From Apostichopus japonicus (Eukaryota; Echinodermata; Holothuroidea; Aspidochirotida; Stichopodidae): DNA of 38,988 nucleotides. Shown here piece by piece: positions 22,705-32,989 of the stretch (its first letter is position 1; the number at the start of each line of letters is the position of its first letter). The DNA lies in assembly GCF_037975245.1 (NCBI RefSeq), contig NC_092579.1, positions 19,988,678-20,027,665 of the forward strand, given 5' to 3'. The position numbers and the translations under genes were made by a program. The notes beneath the pieces are model-generated. The model saw only the letters and a list, made by a program, of their open reading frames with translations, ran no database searches and was not told the DNA's origin.

Positions 22705-23875
22705 GAATACTACATCCCACGAAACCAAAGACTGAGCAATATGTTCTCAACCCTAAGACTTTTAAGAGCCCCACCATAAAAGGCAAGATTGGAAAGTCAA
22801 TGTTTCTTTGTGGGCTGCATGAACAACTGACATATATTGCAGGCTTGGATTTTGACCTACAGGCTGCCTAATGAGTACCCATACTGATGTAACATGTTTA
22901 CAATGCAGTTTTACAGATTTGATGAGGGCTTAATGGTATTGGAGATCTTCCATGTCTGCTCTGTTGCTAAATATGAACAAGGAAGTTGAGCATTTTACTG
23001 TAGCAGGCTTCAGTTCCATTTACAAAAGTACAATGATATATAACATTACAGAATAGGCCTAGACTGAGGGAGGGTGAAATCTCCATTAATTTAGCCTTTA
23101 TATAATGGAGTATCCCAGATATTTAAGTATATTTTAAATGGGGAATATCACCAAAACAAATTAAATAAACAAATATACAGAGACATTATTTAACCTGCAC
23201 TCAAGTAATTAAATTTTGTTGAGCTGTTCGGTTTACCTTTTCTTTCTCATTCCAAAAAAAAGTACAATTTGTTGGAAATTACAACTTGTTAAGTATATCA
23301 TGGGCTTCATGGCAAGAACATAGAGCTACCTGTAGTCAAATTCTTATGCATAAACATGCTAATAAAATCAGCAGAGATAATTTTTGCTATGCAAGTGTTT
23401 GACTAGATCTACAATTTCACATCCACTCGTTCTGGTTTCTATTTCAATAGTAACAGACATCCTCAAACTGTTATGTAAACACATTATACCCCCATGAAGC
23501 AATATTTTATTATCAGTCGCTGCTTATACAGTTATAGTAGTTTATTTACACATAAACTAGACAGGGTGAGTCAAAAGTTACCACATTGAAACACATCCTG
23601 CTGCTTGAAAATGAGGGGAATTTATGAGAGAATAAAACGTTTTATAGAGTTAAAATTCCCATTTCGAAGTCCTAGATATTGTAACCTTGTCCATAGTACA
23701 GAAAATATATTAAAAATATATATTTATTTTCTTTGTATGTACCACATGAGTTTTCCTTTAAATTATGTTTTTAAGTCAGATCTTTTCCACTTGTTTTTTT
23801 ATAATACTTGCAACATCGTTAAGTTATCACAGGATGCTGGCCAAGAAAAATATGCTATGACCACCTGAAAATGCG
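22705..23875. other. Non-coding left flank of segment copy 2
   Basis: AT-rich sequence with no recognised exon or element. An open frame ends at 22871 and could be a remnant of something coding, but I recognise no family. If the two contigs are haplotypes, its counterpart would lie just left of the window. Confidence 0.5.
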
Positions 23876-25246
23876 CAATGATTGAAATTTTGGCAAGTGT
23901 CTCGGGGGTAAGTTTTTAAAACCTCTGTTTCATTCATTTGCCTTGACAAGACTTATGCAATATTATCAAGGCTACCTTTGCAAACCTTTTTATTTTGGAA
24001 GTAAATTTCTGGTTCACCAAGTTTATGCTTTTAAACTAGTTTTCGATCGATTATATGATAACCGGTTATTACCGATTACCGATTAGTCCATGTGACAATC
24101 GGGCCTATGCCCCTTCCCGATTATTTCATCGTTTTCTTGGAACTGGCCTAATATACGAGTAAGTGTGATGCATGATTACCAACTACTAGGCCAATACAAT
24201 CAAAGATGTAAATGAACGACTTAACGTTTCACACTTAAGCAAACAAAGAACACTGTAATACATAACGACGAGTCGCAATATTGCAATCCCACCAGAACAC
24301 AATAAATGGCAGTGCTGTACAGACTACAGAAGGGGCAAAATAGTAGCCATTGGCTACGAAATGCAAAAAAAAAAAAGTTAGGGCAAGCTTTTACAACTGG
24401 TATTATAACCATTACCAGTGTTGCAACTCCAACCTATTTAAAGTGAAAAGCAGACGAACAGAAATCAAATATTCGTAATTAAATAATCTGATATCGAAAT
24501 ATATAATCTGATATGAAAAATAAAATAACCCTGGGCGTTTTCAATGATTACCAACTGTGAGGGAAAACTTCCGATCGAACGTTGTTTCAAACGATTATAC
24601 ACAGTAGGTCAATGGCCCTTCTCCATTGACTTAAAGTACATGTGAGAGAAATCACATACTTCAGTCCCATTGACTTTGTCGCTGGAAAACAGAATTGCTT
24701 TACAGTAGTCAGGTGCGTGAGTTCAGTTACTGAATTGAAAGGGGTTATTTTAGCACGTATGGTACATGCGAACAGGGAAAAAATTGCTTTGTGTTTTTCG
24801 CAAAAATATGCGTAAGTGTGTTTGCCTAATCACAAAATACTGTAATGCAGTAGAACAACTGAGGACTGATTTTAGGCGTATTTGCCACCTTGGTTTCCTC
24901 ATTTTATCGCATTTGTAAAATCTTGGGCGCATTTGCGAACTGAACAGTTATGAAGCTCAACCGTTCTCTAGCCAGACTAGCCTACTGTACGTAGAACTCA
25001 CAATGAGCAAAACCTAATGTTATCGTTTTCAACTTTCCAGTTTTCACGTATGGTGAAACGGCCAAAGTGGTTAAAAAGTATATTGTTTTGGAGTTTTATT
25101 TAGTCAAGACAATAAATCTTTCTTATCAATCGTTAAACATGGATAACAGGAGGCTTTCTTAGATGCCAGAAGCGAATTGAAAAAAAAAACAATAATTACG
25201 TCATCACCCTAAGCTTATCGCAAGTGTACTGTATGATGTTAACTGC

Positions 25247-25422
25247 TGTAATATTAGCGGGTGATATTTGGTTGGCTCCAAGAGGACTCGAAGAGGAAAG
25301 ATGACTGAGATATTTATGTATGATTAATCGATGTTTATTTATAACGTGCTGGTAAGTTAAGGCATGAAACGAGAGAGGGTGCACACAACAATATGAAGTG
25401 AAATGACATGTGAAACATTATG
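25247..25422 (-). repeat. 3' LTR of the gypsy element, segment 1 (split by CR1-like insertion)
   Basis: First 175-176 bases on the plus strand of the left LTR, matching 32990-33165 with two substitutions and no indel. It stops at ATTATG, the target site of the CR1-like element, and resumes at 27881. Confidence 0.95.
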
Positions 25423-27505
25423 GACCGATTGACGATATTTTATCATCTTACACTTCCGGAATCCGTGATATTATTGATCTTCACGCACCACTGTGTCATA
25501 AAACCATAATTCTTAGACCACATTCTCCTTGGTATACTGATGAGTTACATATAGCAAAAAAAAAGAACGTAGGAGGCTGGAGCGAACTTGGTTGAAGCAT
25601 CGTCTGGAAATACATCGTCAAATTTATAGAGAACAATGTAGAGTTGTTAACAAGCTCTTGGTCAGTGCTCGCAGGAATTACTATGTGAGTAAACTTACAG
25701 AATGCCGCGGAGACACGAAGGGCATATATAGGGTTGCCCGACATTTGTTGGGTGAACAGTCTTCCGTCCTACTTCCGTGTTATACATCAGCTAAAGAGCT
25801 TGCCAACCAATTCGGTGAGTTTTATGTTAACAAAATATCATCTATTCGTGACAATTTAATAAACTGCCATGGTACGCCTGTCGAAGGGGACTCAGTTGCC
25901 GATGTCATGATCAATCTGTCAAATTTTGATCCAGCAACCGATGATGAGATTAGAAACATTATAAACAAATCCAGTAACACATCCTGTGAAATGGATCCTA
26001 TTCCTACCTGGTTACTCAAAGATTGCCTGGAGCCTCTACTACCGATTATTACATCACTGATAAACATATCTCTTCGGAATGGTGAAGTACCCGATAACTT
26101 CAAGTATGCGCACATTCGACCTCATTTGAAGAAGGCAACCCTAGATCAGAATATCCTTGAAAACTACCGTCCTGTCTCAAACCTTAGCTTCTTGTCAAAG
26201 GTATTAGAGAAAGTTGTTGCTCGGCGCCTCGATCAGTACATGGACGACAACGAACTTCAAGAAAAATATCAAAGTGCCTATACCAAGTTACATTCGACCG
26301 AAACAGCCCTAATCAAGGTACATTCCGACATCATGCATAACATAGATGACGGAAAGGCAGTAGCATTAGTTTTACTGGATTTATCTGCTGCATTTGACAC
26401 CATCGATCACTCAATTTTGCTAAATCGGCTTCGTAATGTGTATGGGATAACCGGAAACGCCTTAAAATGGATGACTTCTTATCTTCAAAATAGACGCCAG
26501 TCCGTCATCATTGATAACATAAAATCTGCACCTCTGTTACTTAAATATGGTGTTCCTCAGGGATCAGTACTAGGACCAAAGTTATACACCATGTATACTA
26601 AACCACTGGGCGATCTTATAAGGCAGCATGGCCTTGATTACCATATGTATGCCGACGACACCCAAATTTACCTTTCGTTTAAGCCACTTGATTTTCCTGA
26701 TGCAATTAATCCTCTACATATATTGGAGACATGTCTTGAAGATGTCAGAAAATGGATGGCTGATAACATGCTTAAGCTTAACGATGACAAGACAGACGTG
26801 ATATTTTTCCATTCAAAGCATAGCAAACGAACGACCCACCTTCCTTCATTGAGAATGGGCAATGATGTCATCCCACCCTCGTCATCAGTACGGAATCTTG
26901 GTGTGTTATTTGACTCATATTTGTCTATGGAAAACCATATCAATTTAATTAGTCGGTCTTGCTACAACCAATAACGTATCATCGGGAGAATTCGTCCATC
27001 CCTTAACGAGGAGGTAACCAAGTCTCTTGTCCATTCGCTGGTTACATCTCGTCTCGATTACTGTAATGCTCTCCTGAATGGAACGTCATGCTCCTCAATC
27101 AAGAAACTACAGAGGGTCCAGAATACGGCTGCCAGAATCATCACCAGAACCCGTCGTTACGAACACATTACTCCTGTACTCCGTGACCTGCATTGGTTAC
27201 CAATTCATCGCCGGATAAACTACAAACTCATTCTGCACGTTTTTCGTATTCTTAATGATCAATCTCCGAGTTATATGTCTGATTTAGTTAAACGCTACAC
27301 GCCAGCTAGGGCATTACGGTCCCAAAGTCATCTTTCTCTAATCATTCCTCATACTACCAAAGTCACTTATGGAGATTGTTCTTTTAGTGCTGCAGGTCCT
27401 AAACTCTGGAATTCTCTTCCCCATCACTTAAGAAATATCACACATATTGACACTTTTAAGAAGCACTTGAAAACTTATCTTTTTAGGCTCGAGTATGGGC
27501 ATTAA
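25423..27505 (+). pseudogene. CR1-like RT polyprotein, broken by one frameshift and one stop
   Basis: The first part (25423 to about 25556) encodes the post-endonuclease linker with DLHAPL and PWYTDELHIAK. A run of nine A (25556-25564) puts the following sequence out of frame by one base. The main frame runs from 25592 for 460 codons and carries the RT: NYRPVSNL (191-198), QSAY, LLDLSAAFDTIDH (261-273), GVPQGSVLGP (320-329) and the catalytic YADD at 353-356. A TAA at 26972-26974 interrupts it, and the same frame then continues to 27505 with HWLPIHRR, the typical C-terminal region, and LWNSLP. The element is therefore dead by two small changes besides its 5' truncation. Reverse transcription of its own RNA at a nicked target would be the ancestral function. 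Confidence 0.9.
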
Positions 27506-27875
27506 TCTTATTCACATTTCTTTGTTTTATTCACTTTACTTTGCCCATATTTATGTATATTTATATTTTCAATTTTCTTTAATGTGGTTTATTACCCTGT
27601 CTTATATCAGGTTTTACTTTTACTGCTGTTGTTATTACTTTTAGGTTTTCTTAAGTTTGGTATTTTTATATTCCTGGTTTTGGTTCTTTTGTGCAGTGCT
27701 CTTGAGCATGTTTTACTTCTACTTTTACTGCTGTTGTTATTACTTTTAGGTTTTCTTATGTTTGGTAATTTTATATTCCAGGATTTGGTTCTTTTGTACA
27801 GTGCTCTTGAGCATGTTTTATTTCATGATAACAGCACTTTAATATTTGGTATTTATTTATTTATTATATTATATT
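27506..27875 (+). repeat. 3' UTR of the CR1-like element with a 105-bp tandem duplication and AT microsatellite tail
   Basis: The block starting ACTTTTACTGCTGTTGTTAT at 27616 recurs at 27721 with few changes (period 105), each unit ending GTGCTCTTGAGCATG or close to it. After the second unit the sequence runs into TTTATTTATTTATTATATT, which serves as the 3' tail. Confidence 0.8.
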
Positions 27876-27880
27876 ATTAT

Positions 27881-27908
27881 GATAGAACATATACTATATG
27901 ATATGACA
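27881..27908 (-). repeat. 3' LTR of the gypsy element, segment 2
   Basis: The 28 bases GATAGAACATATACTATATG plus GATATGACA-type ending match 33165-33192 of the other LTR. They complete the interrupted LTR and abut the purine tract. Confidence 0.93.
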
Positions 27909-27921
27909 TCCCCCTTCTTTT
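27909..27921 (-). promoter_or_regulatory. Polypurine tract of the gypsy element
   Basis: In minus sense this reads AAAAGAAGGGGGA immediately before the 3' LTR start TGTCATATC. This is the position and composition expected for the plus-strand primer in reverse transcription. Confidence 0.85.
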
Positions 27922-28027
27922 AAAGAGAAAGTAGGGCATCAACAAAGGAGTTGAAAAGAGAGAACAAAAAAGACTATTAATTCAGTAACGGTAGGAATGT
28001 ATACAATAACAACTGACAACAAAATGG

Positions 28028-30265
28028 CTACTCAAGATCTAGCAAGTTTTTGGCTTTTGTAACTCGACCTGACCTAGTCTGTTTTGATTGGCTGAGTTGT
28101 GTGTATGTGTATCTGTTGTCTTTGTGTTTAGTGATGGTGTTTCTATTGTTTGCTGGTGTTGGTGTCGTGTTGTCGCTGTTGATGATGTCGGGTTCAGTGT
28201 TGAATCTGACATGTTTTTCTAGCGCTTCCTTGATATGTCGTCTGTTTCGTCTTAAGCTTGATCCTTGTTGTGTTGTGACTTGATATGAGCGAGGTTCTTC
28301 TCTGACTCTGTTGACAGTCGCTGGTTGCCATCTTTTCTTTCCCGTTTGATCTTGGACGTACACATTCTGCCCTGCTAGAAGGGGTGGCTGTAGCTGAGTT
28401 CTATCATCAAAACGTATTTTCTGACTTGATTGACGGGATTGTAGTCTTTCAGCAACCTTGTCCTTGTCAGGGTTGTTGTTGTGGATTTGAGACGGTAAAG
28501 TTGAACGGATCTTCCTGTTGAAAAGAAGTTCTGCTGGTGATGGAATCTGGTGGTCAACAGGTGTGGTGCGGATGCAGCGTAGTGCCAGATAAACATCCTG
28601 TTTGTCCTTGAGAGTCTTTGCTAGTGTTTTCTTGATAGTCTGTACAAAACGTTCAGCCATTCCGTTTGATTGGGGGTACATGGGGCTGCTCGTTACATGT
28701 TGGAATCCCCATTTGTGGGAGAAGGATGTAAAGAGTTGGCTACTGTATTGACTGCCATTGTCGCTGATTAGTTTGGAGGGAATACCATGCTCAGAAAAGA
28801 TCTGTTTTAGGTAGGTTATTACTGTCTGGCTCGTTGCATTTCCTTTTGGTAGACGTCTGATGATGGGATATTTCGAGTAATAGTCAACTACTACCAGATA
28901 ATCTTCCCCGTAGAGTGTGAAAATGTCTGTGCCTACTGTTTGCCAAGGTCCTGTCGGGATCTCCTGGGGTTGAAGTGGCTCTCGTGGTAGTGACCTACCA
29001 AATTCTTGACACAGGTGACACTCTTTAACCATGTCTTCTATGTCTCTGTTGATACTGTGCCAAAATACAGACGCTTTGGCCCTCAGCTGGCACTTTGTGA
29101 TTCCCTGGTGAGCCTCATGTAACTTTCTCAGAATATCCTTTTGCATTGTCTTTGGTACGACAATTCTATCTCCTTTTATGATTAGTCCGTCTTCTACAGA
29201 GAGTTCATCTCGATATGCCCAATATTTGCGTATTGCTTGAGGTACCTCTCGTTGACGTTCAGGCCACCCGTTGACTACGATTTCTGTTAGGGCAACCAGT
29301 TCTTGATCGTCCTTGGTGGCGTCCTTTATGGTGTTCAGTTTGTGTTCTGAAAAGTGAATAAACTGAATTTTCAGGGGTGTATCCTCACCATTGTGTTCAT
29401 CAATCGGGTTCAGCCTTGACAGAGCATCTGCTATTAGTAACTCTCGACCAGGTCTGTATTGGATCGTGACATCATAGCCTTGAAGTCTCAAGAGCATCCT
29501 TTGAAGTCTTGGTGGCGCTGCACATAGATTCTTCAAATGTATCATTTCCAAAGGTTTGTGATCGCTGTGGATGATGAATGATTTGCCGTAGATGTACGTG
29601 TGGAATTTTTCACAGGCATAAACCACGGCCAACATCTCACGCTCAATGTTCGCGTACCTCTTCTCTGTATCGGTGAGTGCTCTGGGTGCAAAACATATTG
29701 GTTTATCTTCCTGAAGAAGAGCGGCACCTAGCCCACTGAGGGAAGCATCGACTTGCAGAATGGTGTCCTTCTTTGGATCAAAATATGCAAGTGTAGTGGC
29801 TCTGCAAATTAGCTCCTTGATGGTCTCAAACTCCTTTTGCTGGGCATCAGTCCATTCAAACTGGGCGTCTTTTTTCATTAATTCTCTGAGGATCGCAGTG
29901 TGTGAGGACAGGTTTGGGATAAAGGGTGCCATGTATGTTGCTATCCCAAGGAATTCTTGCAACTGTTTGCAGGTTTGTGGTGCTTTTAATGCCTGTATGG
30001 CCTTGGTTTTATCCGGGTCTGGCTGAACACCGTCTTTGCTGTAGAGGAGACCAAAAAATGTGATATTGTCCTTCTTGATATCGCATTTGTTCGGGTTGAA
30101 TACAAGCCCATCTTCCCGTGCTACCTTCATTAGATTGTGGAGGTTCCTGTCATGTTCAGCTTCAGTTGAACTGAATACTCCTATGTCGTCTGCAATTCCC
30201 AAGGGTTCCTGGGCACTTTTCCAGAATTTGGTCCATGCGCTGCTGGAAAATATCTTGTGATACAC
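28028..30265 (-). CDS. gypsy RT C-terminal part, RNase H and integrase
   Basis: 745 codons. The first 21 residues are an out-of-frame reading of RT and the true frame is regained near 30200, where one extra base in a G run (minus sense) shifts the frame. The second half of the RT active site is IADD at 24-27. RNase H shows VDAS (D173), ERE (208-210), SDHKPLE and IADALSR. Integrase shows an HHCC zinc finger (H383, H386, C416, C419), catalytic D447, D502 and E538 with 35 residues between the last two, then a GPY/F-like tail near 632-680. No chromodomain is evident. RNase H and integrase look intact. RT between the two frame breaks (about 30200-30400) is recognisable in a third frame, so the polyprotein is interrupted twice. 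Confidence 0.9.
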   Translation of the reverse strand: MYHKIFSSSAWTKFWKSAQEPLGIADDIGVFSSTEAEHDRNLHNLMKVAREDGLVFNPNKCDIKKDNITFFGLLYSKDGVQPDPDKTKAIQALKAPQTCKQLQEFLGIATYMAPFIPNLSSHTAILRELMKKDAQFEWTDAQQKEFETIKELICRATTLAYFDPKKDTILQVDASLSGLGAALLQEDKPICFAPRALTDTEKRYANIEREMLAVVYACEKFHTYIYGKSFIIHSDHKPLEMIHLKNLCAAPPRLQRMLLRLQGYDVTIQYRPGRELLIADALSRLNPIDEHNGEDTPLKIQFIHFSEHKLNTIKDATKDDQELVALTEIVVNGWPERQREVPQAIRKYWAYRDELSVEDGLIIKGDRIVVPKTMQKDILRKLHEAHQGITKCQLRAKASVFWHSINRDIEDMVKECHLCQEFGRSLPREPLQPQEIPTGPWQTVGTDIFTLYGEDYLVVVDYYSKYPIIRRLPKGNATSQTVITYLKQIFSEHGIPSKLISDNGSQYSSQLFTSFSHKWGFQHVTSSPMYPQSNGMAERFVQTIKKTLAKTLKDKQDVYLALRCIRTTPVDHQIPSPAELLFNRKIRSTLPSQIHNNNPDKDKVAERLQSRQSSQKIRFDDRTQLQPPLLAGQNVYVQDQTGKKRWQPATVNRVREEPRSYQVTTQQGSSLRRNRRHIKEALEKHVRFNTEPDIINSDNTTPTPANNRNTITKHKDNRYTYTQLSQSKQTRSGRVTKAKNLLDLE

Positions 30266-30343
30266 ACAGGCCGAAGGGAAGCCTTAGAAAGCGGAATCGT
30301 CCGAAGGGACTGTTAAAGGTGGTGAGGTAGCTGGACTCTTTGT

Positions 30344-32089
30344 CTAGGGAAATGGACCAGTAACCATGACGAGCATCGAGTTTGGAAAAGACTCCAACGT
30401 CGGGGTATGATGATGTGAACGCTTAATGGCCCTGTTCAGGTCTTTGGGGTCAAGGCAGATCCGCCATTGCCCATTGGCTTTCTGGGAATACGCTAGACTG
30501 GAGACCCAACTCGTTGGATCTGTGACTGGGGTGATGACGTTCAGCTGTACCATATCATCCAGTTCTTTCTTGATAACATCTTTGATATGGATGGGACATC
30601 TACGTGGTGGATGTACAACTGGTGGTACGTTTTCGTCTGTCACAATATGGTAACTCCATTTAAAGTTTCCGATGCCTTGGAATCGATCGGGATACTGGCT
30701 GATGAGGTCGGCGCAATCTAATATGTGAATATCTTGTTCAGTGGTCAAGCTGCAATGTAATGTTAGTACTTGTAATGACAGTGATGTAGGTAAGCCTAGA
30801 ATAGCTGATCCTTGTACGTCTGCAATGAAAAAATCAGCATGTGTGCATCTACCATCAAATTTGCATTCAATATTAACCTTACCATAGTGAGGTATGACAG
30901 TGTTGTTGTAAGCAATGATATGTGTGTCTGATGGTATTGTTACACTTCGAAGTGGTATTCCATTGGCATTAACCTTGGCTGGATGCATTTGCTTGAATAT
31001 GCGCAAGGGTAGGATATTCCCTTGTGCCCCTGTATCAACCTTTACCTTAAGAGACGCTTGTTTGTTACGAAGTGGAGTCTGAAGGTTTATGAAAATTTCA
31101 TCTTTTGCCTTCTTTTGGTTATCATTCACATTATGTATGTAAATAGTTTCGAACTTAAGTCTACTTATTTCCTGCTCTAAGCTTTGATTACTTTGGTCTA
31201 GGTTAATACTCTCAACATGTCTTGGTTGATTTCCTTCGTGAGGCTGGTCACGATAACCTGACTGACGCCTTTGTGACTTTGACCTTCCTCTGTTAGTGTT
31301 ATTCCCATTCTTTCTATTGGATGTACGACCCCGATTATCTCTTTTTTTCTGTCTACAAACAGATTCCCAGTGGTTAGCCTTTTTACAGTAGTTACATGTA
31401 GTGCCTTCTGCTGGGCACTTGCTTTTGTGGGGGTATCTGAGACCACATTTTCCACATTTCTTTGAGTTACCATCAAAGGGTCCAGAACTGCGATGTCCCT
31501 GCTGGGACCTATAACTAATAGACTCAACTGATACAGTTGCAGAGTGGAAAGCCTCCATATGGGCTTTTGTTGCCTCATATGTCCTAGCGGTATTCAATGC
31601 CCCATCAAGTGTGAGTTTTTCATCCTCATTTAAGAGATTCTCTTGCACTTTTTTGTGTGCCGTACCAGTGATGAGCTGTTCAATAAGCCTATTATTTAAT
31701 TCCTCAGGGCTAAATTTGCATTTGTCAGCCTGTATGCGACATTTTGTCATGAAATCATCAACATTCTCTGTTGGCAGTTGTTTCAGTTTCTGCAGTTGGA
31801 AACGATTCAGCCGATAATTTACTTTTGGCTGAAAATGTGTTTCAAACTTTTTGAAGATTTCTTTGTGGTCATCTTTTTTTTCCTGTGGCAGATTCCACGT
31901 TTGAAAAATATTAATGCCTTCTTGGCCTAGCCAAAGCAAAAGGTATGTTGCCTTCTCTTTTCCGGACTTTTTAGCCAGTGGCCCAGAGAAGATAAGTTCT
32001 GTATATTGTTTGAAATTTTGGAAGGCGGTAGGTAAATCTGCAGATGACCAATCCAGACTTGGGGGCGTTATGCCCGATAATTCACTCAT
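30344..32089 (-). CDS. gypsy Gag, protease and start of RT (ORF ends early by frame break)
   Basis: 581 codons from an ATG at 32089. Residues 1-200 are Gag-like (FKQYTELI, LLWLGQEG, VDDFMTKCR). Residues 212-245 hold two zinc knuckles, CX2CX5HX3C then CX2CX4HX4C, followed by a basic Arg/Asn-rich stretch. The aspartic protease motif is VDTGAQGNI at 351-359. RT begins near residue 490 (KKELDDM, WRICLDPKDLNRAI). The RT reading is lost near residue 563: the downstream minus-strand sequence still encodes RT in another frame, with residues missing at the junction, which fits a short deletion. The ORF then ends after 18 out-of-frame residues. The 900 bases between the 5' LTR and this ATG form the leader. 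Gag would assemble particles around the RNA and the protease would process the polyprotein. Confidence 0.9.
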   Translation of the reverse strand: MSELSGITPPSLDWSSADLPTAFQNFKQYTELIFSGPLAKKSGKEKATYLLLWLGQEGINIFQTWNLPQEKKDDHKEIFKKFETHFQPKVNYRLNRFQLQKLKQLPTENVDDFMTKCRIQADKCKFSPEELNNRLIEQLITGTAHKKVQENLLNEDEKLTLDGALNTARTYEATKAHMEAFHSATVSVESISYRSQQGHRSSGPFDGNSKKCGKCGLRYPHKSKCPAEGTTCNYCKKANHWESVCRQKKRDNRGRTSNRKNGNNTNRGRSKSQRRQSGYRDQPHEGNQPRHVESINLDQSNQSLEQEISRLKFETIYIHNVNDNQKKAKDEIFINLQTPLRNKQASLKVKVDTGAQGNILPLRIFKQMHPAKVNANGIPLRSVTIPSDTHIIAYNNTVIPHYGKVNIECKFDGRCTHADFFIADVQGSAILGLPTSLSLQVLTLHCSLTTEQDIHILDCADLISQYPDRFQGIGNFKWSYHIVTDENVPPVVHPPRRCPIHIKDVIKKELDDMVQLNVITPVTDPTSWVSSLAYSQKANGQWRICLDPKDLNRAIKRSHHHTPTLESFPNSMLVMVTGPFP

Positions 32090-32330
32090 AATGACTGAGC
32101 TTTATGAACAATGCCAACTTTTCCAAAATGTCTACCAGCTATGTGTCTGAGCCTAGCTGCAGTTTGGTTCTGCCTGATACAATCGTTACTATCTAGGCTA
32201 GCCTATGCCTAACTCAGCATGTGAGAGATAGGGCTGACATATGTAGAAATAGTCACTTGTTATTAGCGAGAATGCGAAAATAACTCACCAGAACGACTTG
32301 AAAGTCTGGTTAATATGAAAACATAACAAG

Positions 32331-32783
32331 TTATAATGTTACTATATGAAATACGTCGAAGGTGCACTCAGAACGGTAGTCAGAATCATATGCATGGAGT
32401 TCATGTTTAATTAATGTTCGTTGAGCTAGCTGCAAAAGTTCAACATAATATTCAAGGATGACCAGTTCGTTCAGAATACGTTGGATAGCCTCGGCACGCA
32501 AGCAGCAAGGTAGCCTACTGTAGTACTTCGGTGATAACCTCAACTCTGAGCCGTCTCTGGAGACCCGCACAGCCGTCAAGATCACAAACACTGGACCATC
32601 CAACCATCTGATATGCAATGCCTTGCAAAGAACCAGATCCACGAGATCCAACTGAGTATTATACGATGGTATAAGTTCCAAGACCGAAACGTAACCTCGG
32701 GTAACAGTATAGTGAGGAGTTGCAAGTTCCCTGAAGTGATGTGTTGAATATCTTAGCGATGAAGCAGTAATGTCGACATGCAC
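32331..32783 (-). CDS. Unrecognised 150-codon ORF in the gypsy leader
   Basis: An open frame of 150 codons in the same sense as gag, lying wholly between the primer-binding site and the gag start. It has no signal peptide, no clear membrane segment and no motif I recognise. The middle is rich in Leu and Ile (for example QRILNELVILEYYVELLQLA), which could form an amphipathic helix. A leader of about 900 bases is long for a 5.5-kb element. The frame could be chance, a regulatory leader, or sequence captured from the host. Nothing in it proves translation. Confidence 0.3.
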   Translation of the reverse strand: MHVDITASSLRYSTHHFRELATPHYTVTRGYVSVLELIPSYNTQLDLVDLVLCKALHIRWLDGPVFVILTAVRVSRDGSELRLSPKYYSRLPCCLRAEAIQRILNELVILEYYVELLQLAQRTLIKHELHAYDSDYRSECTFDVFHIVTL

Positions 32784-32972
32784 AATATCTGGGAATTCAC
32801 GTTTTGTTTTCGTTCAATGAATGCACGTTTACGTTGCTTTAGTAGTATGGTCACGCACATGTAATGTAATGGTATGTGCGGCTCCCCGTTATTGCAGAAA
32901 GTAGGGTCTGCTGTTCGATATCGTAACTTCTAACTGGTTTTAGTGTCCTTGTTCCGTGATGAAAATGATGAA

Positions 32973-32989
32973 GTTTACCGCTGTCACCA
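32973..32989 (-). promoter_or_regulatory. Primer-binding site of the gypsy element
   Basis: In minus sense the sequence directly after the 5' LTR is TGGTGACAGCGGTAAAC. It begins with TGG, complementary to the CCA end of a tRNA, with no spacer. I cannot name the priming tRNA from memory. Confidence 0.7.

Larger units (their letters stand above)
25423..27875 (+). mobile_element. CR1-like non-LTR retrotransposon, 5' truncated, inserted in the gypsy LTR
   Basis: 2.45 kb of non-LTR element on the plus strand lies between the duplicated target ATTATG (25417-25422 and 27876-27881), splitting a gypsy LTR whose intact partner is at 32990-33192. The 5' end starts in the linker after the endonuclease domain, so most or all of the endonuclease is missing, the usual truncation of target-primed integration. 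The 3' end is not poly(A) but a TTTA/TTA microsatellite, as in the CR1/Jockey group. It contains one RT-bearing reading frame with two lesions and a 3' UTR with a 105-bp duplication. Confidence 0.92.

Noticed and set aside
22677-22871. Considered as a host-gene exon
   Set aside because: No family recognised and no convincing splice sites in phase; kept only as an observation next to the tandem duplication.
28050-28283. Plus-strand frames across the gypsy element
   Set aside because: Antisense shadows of the integrase and Gag coding frames.
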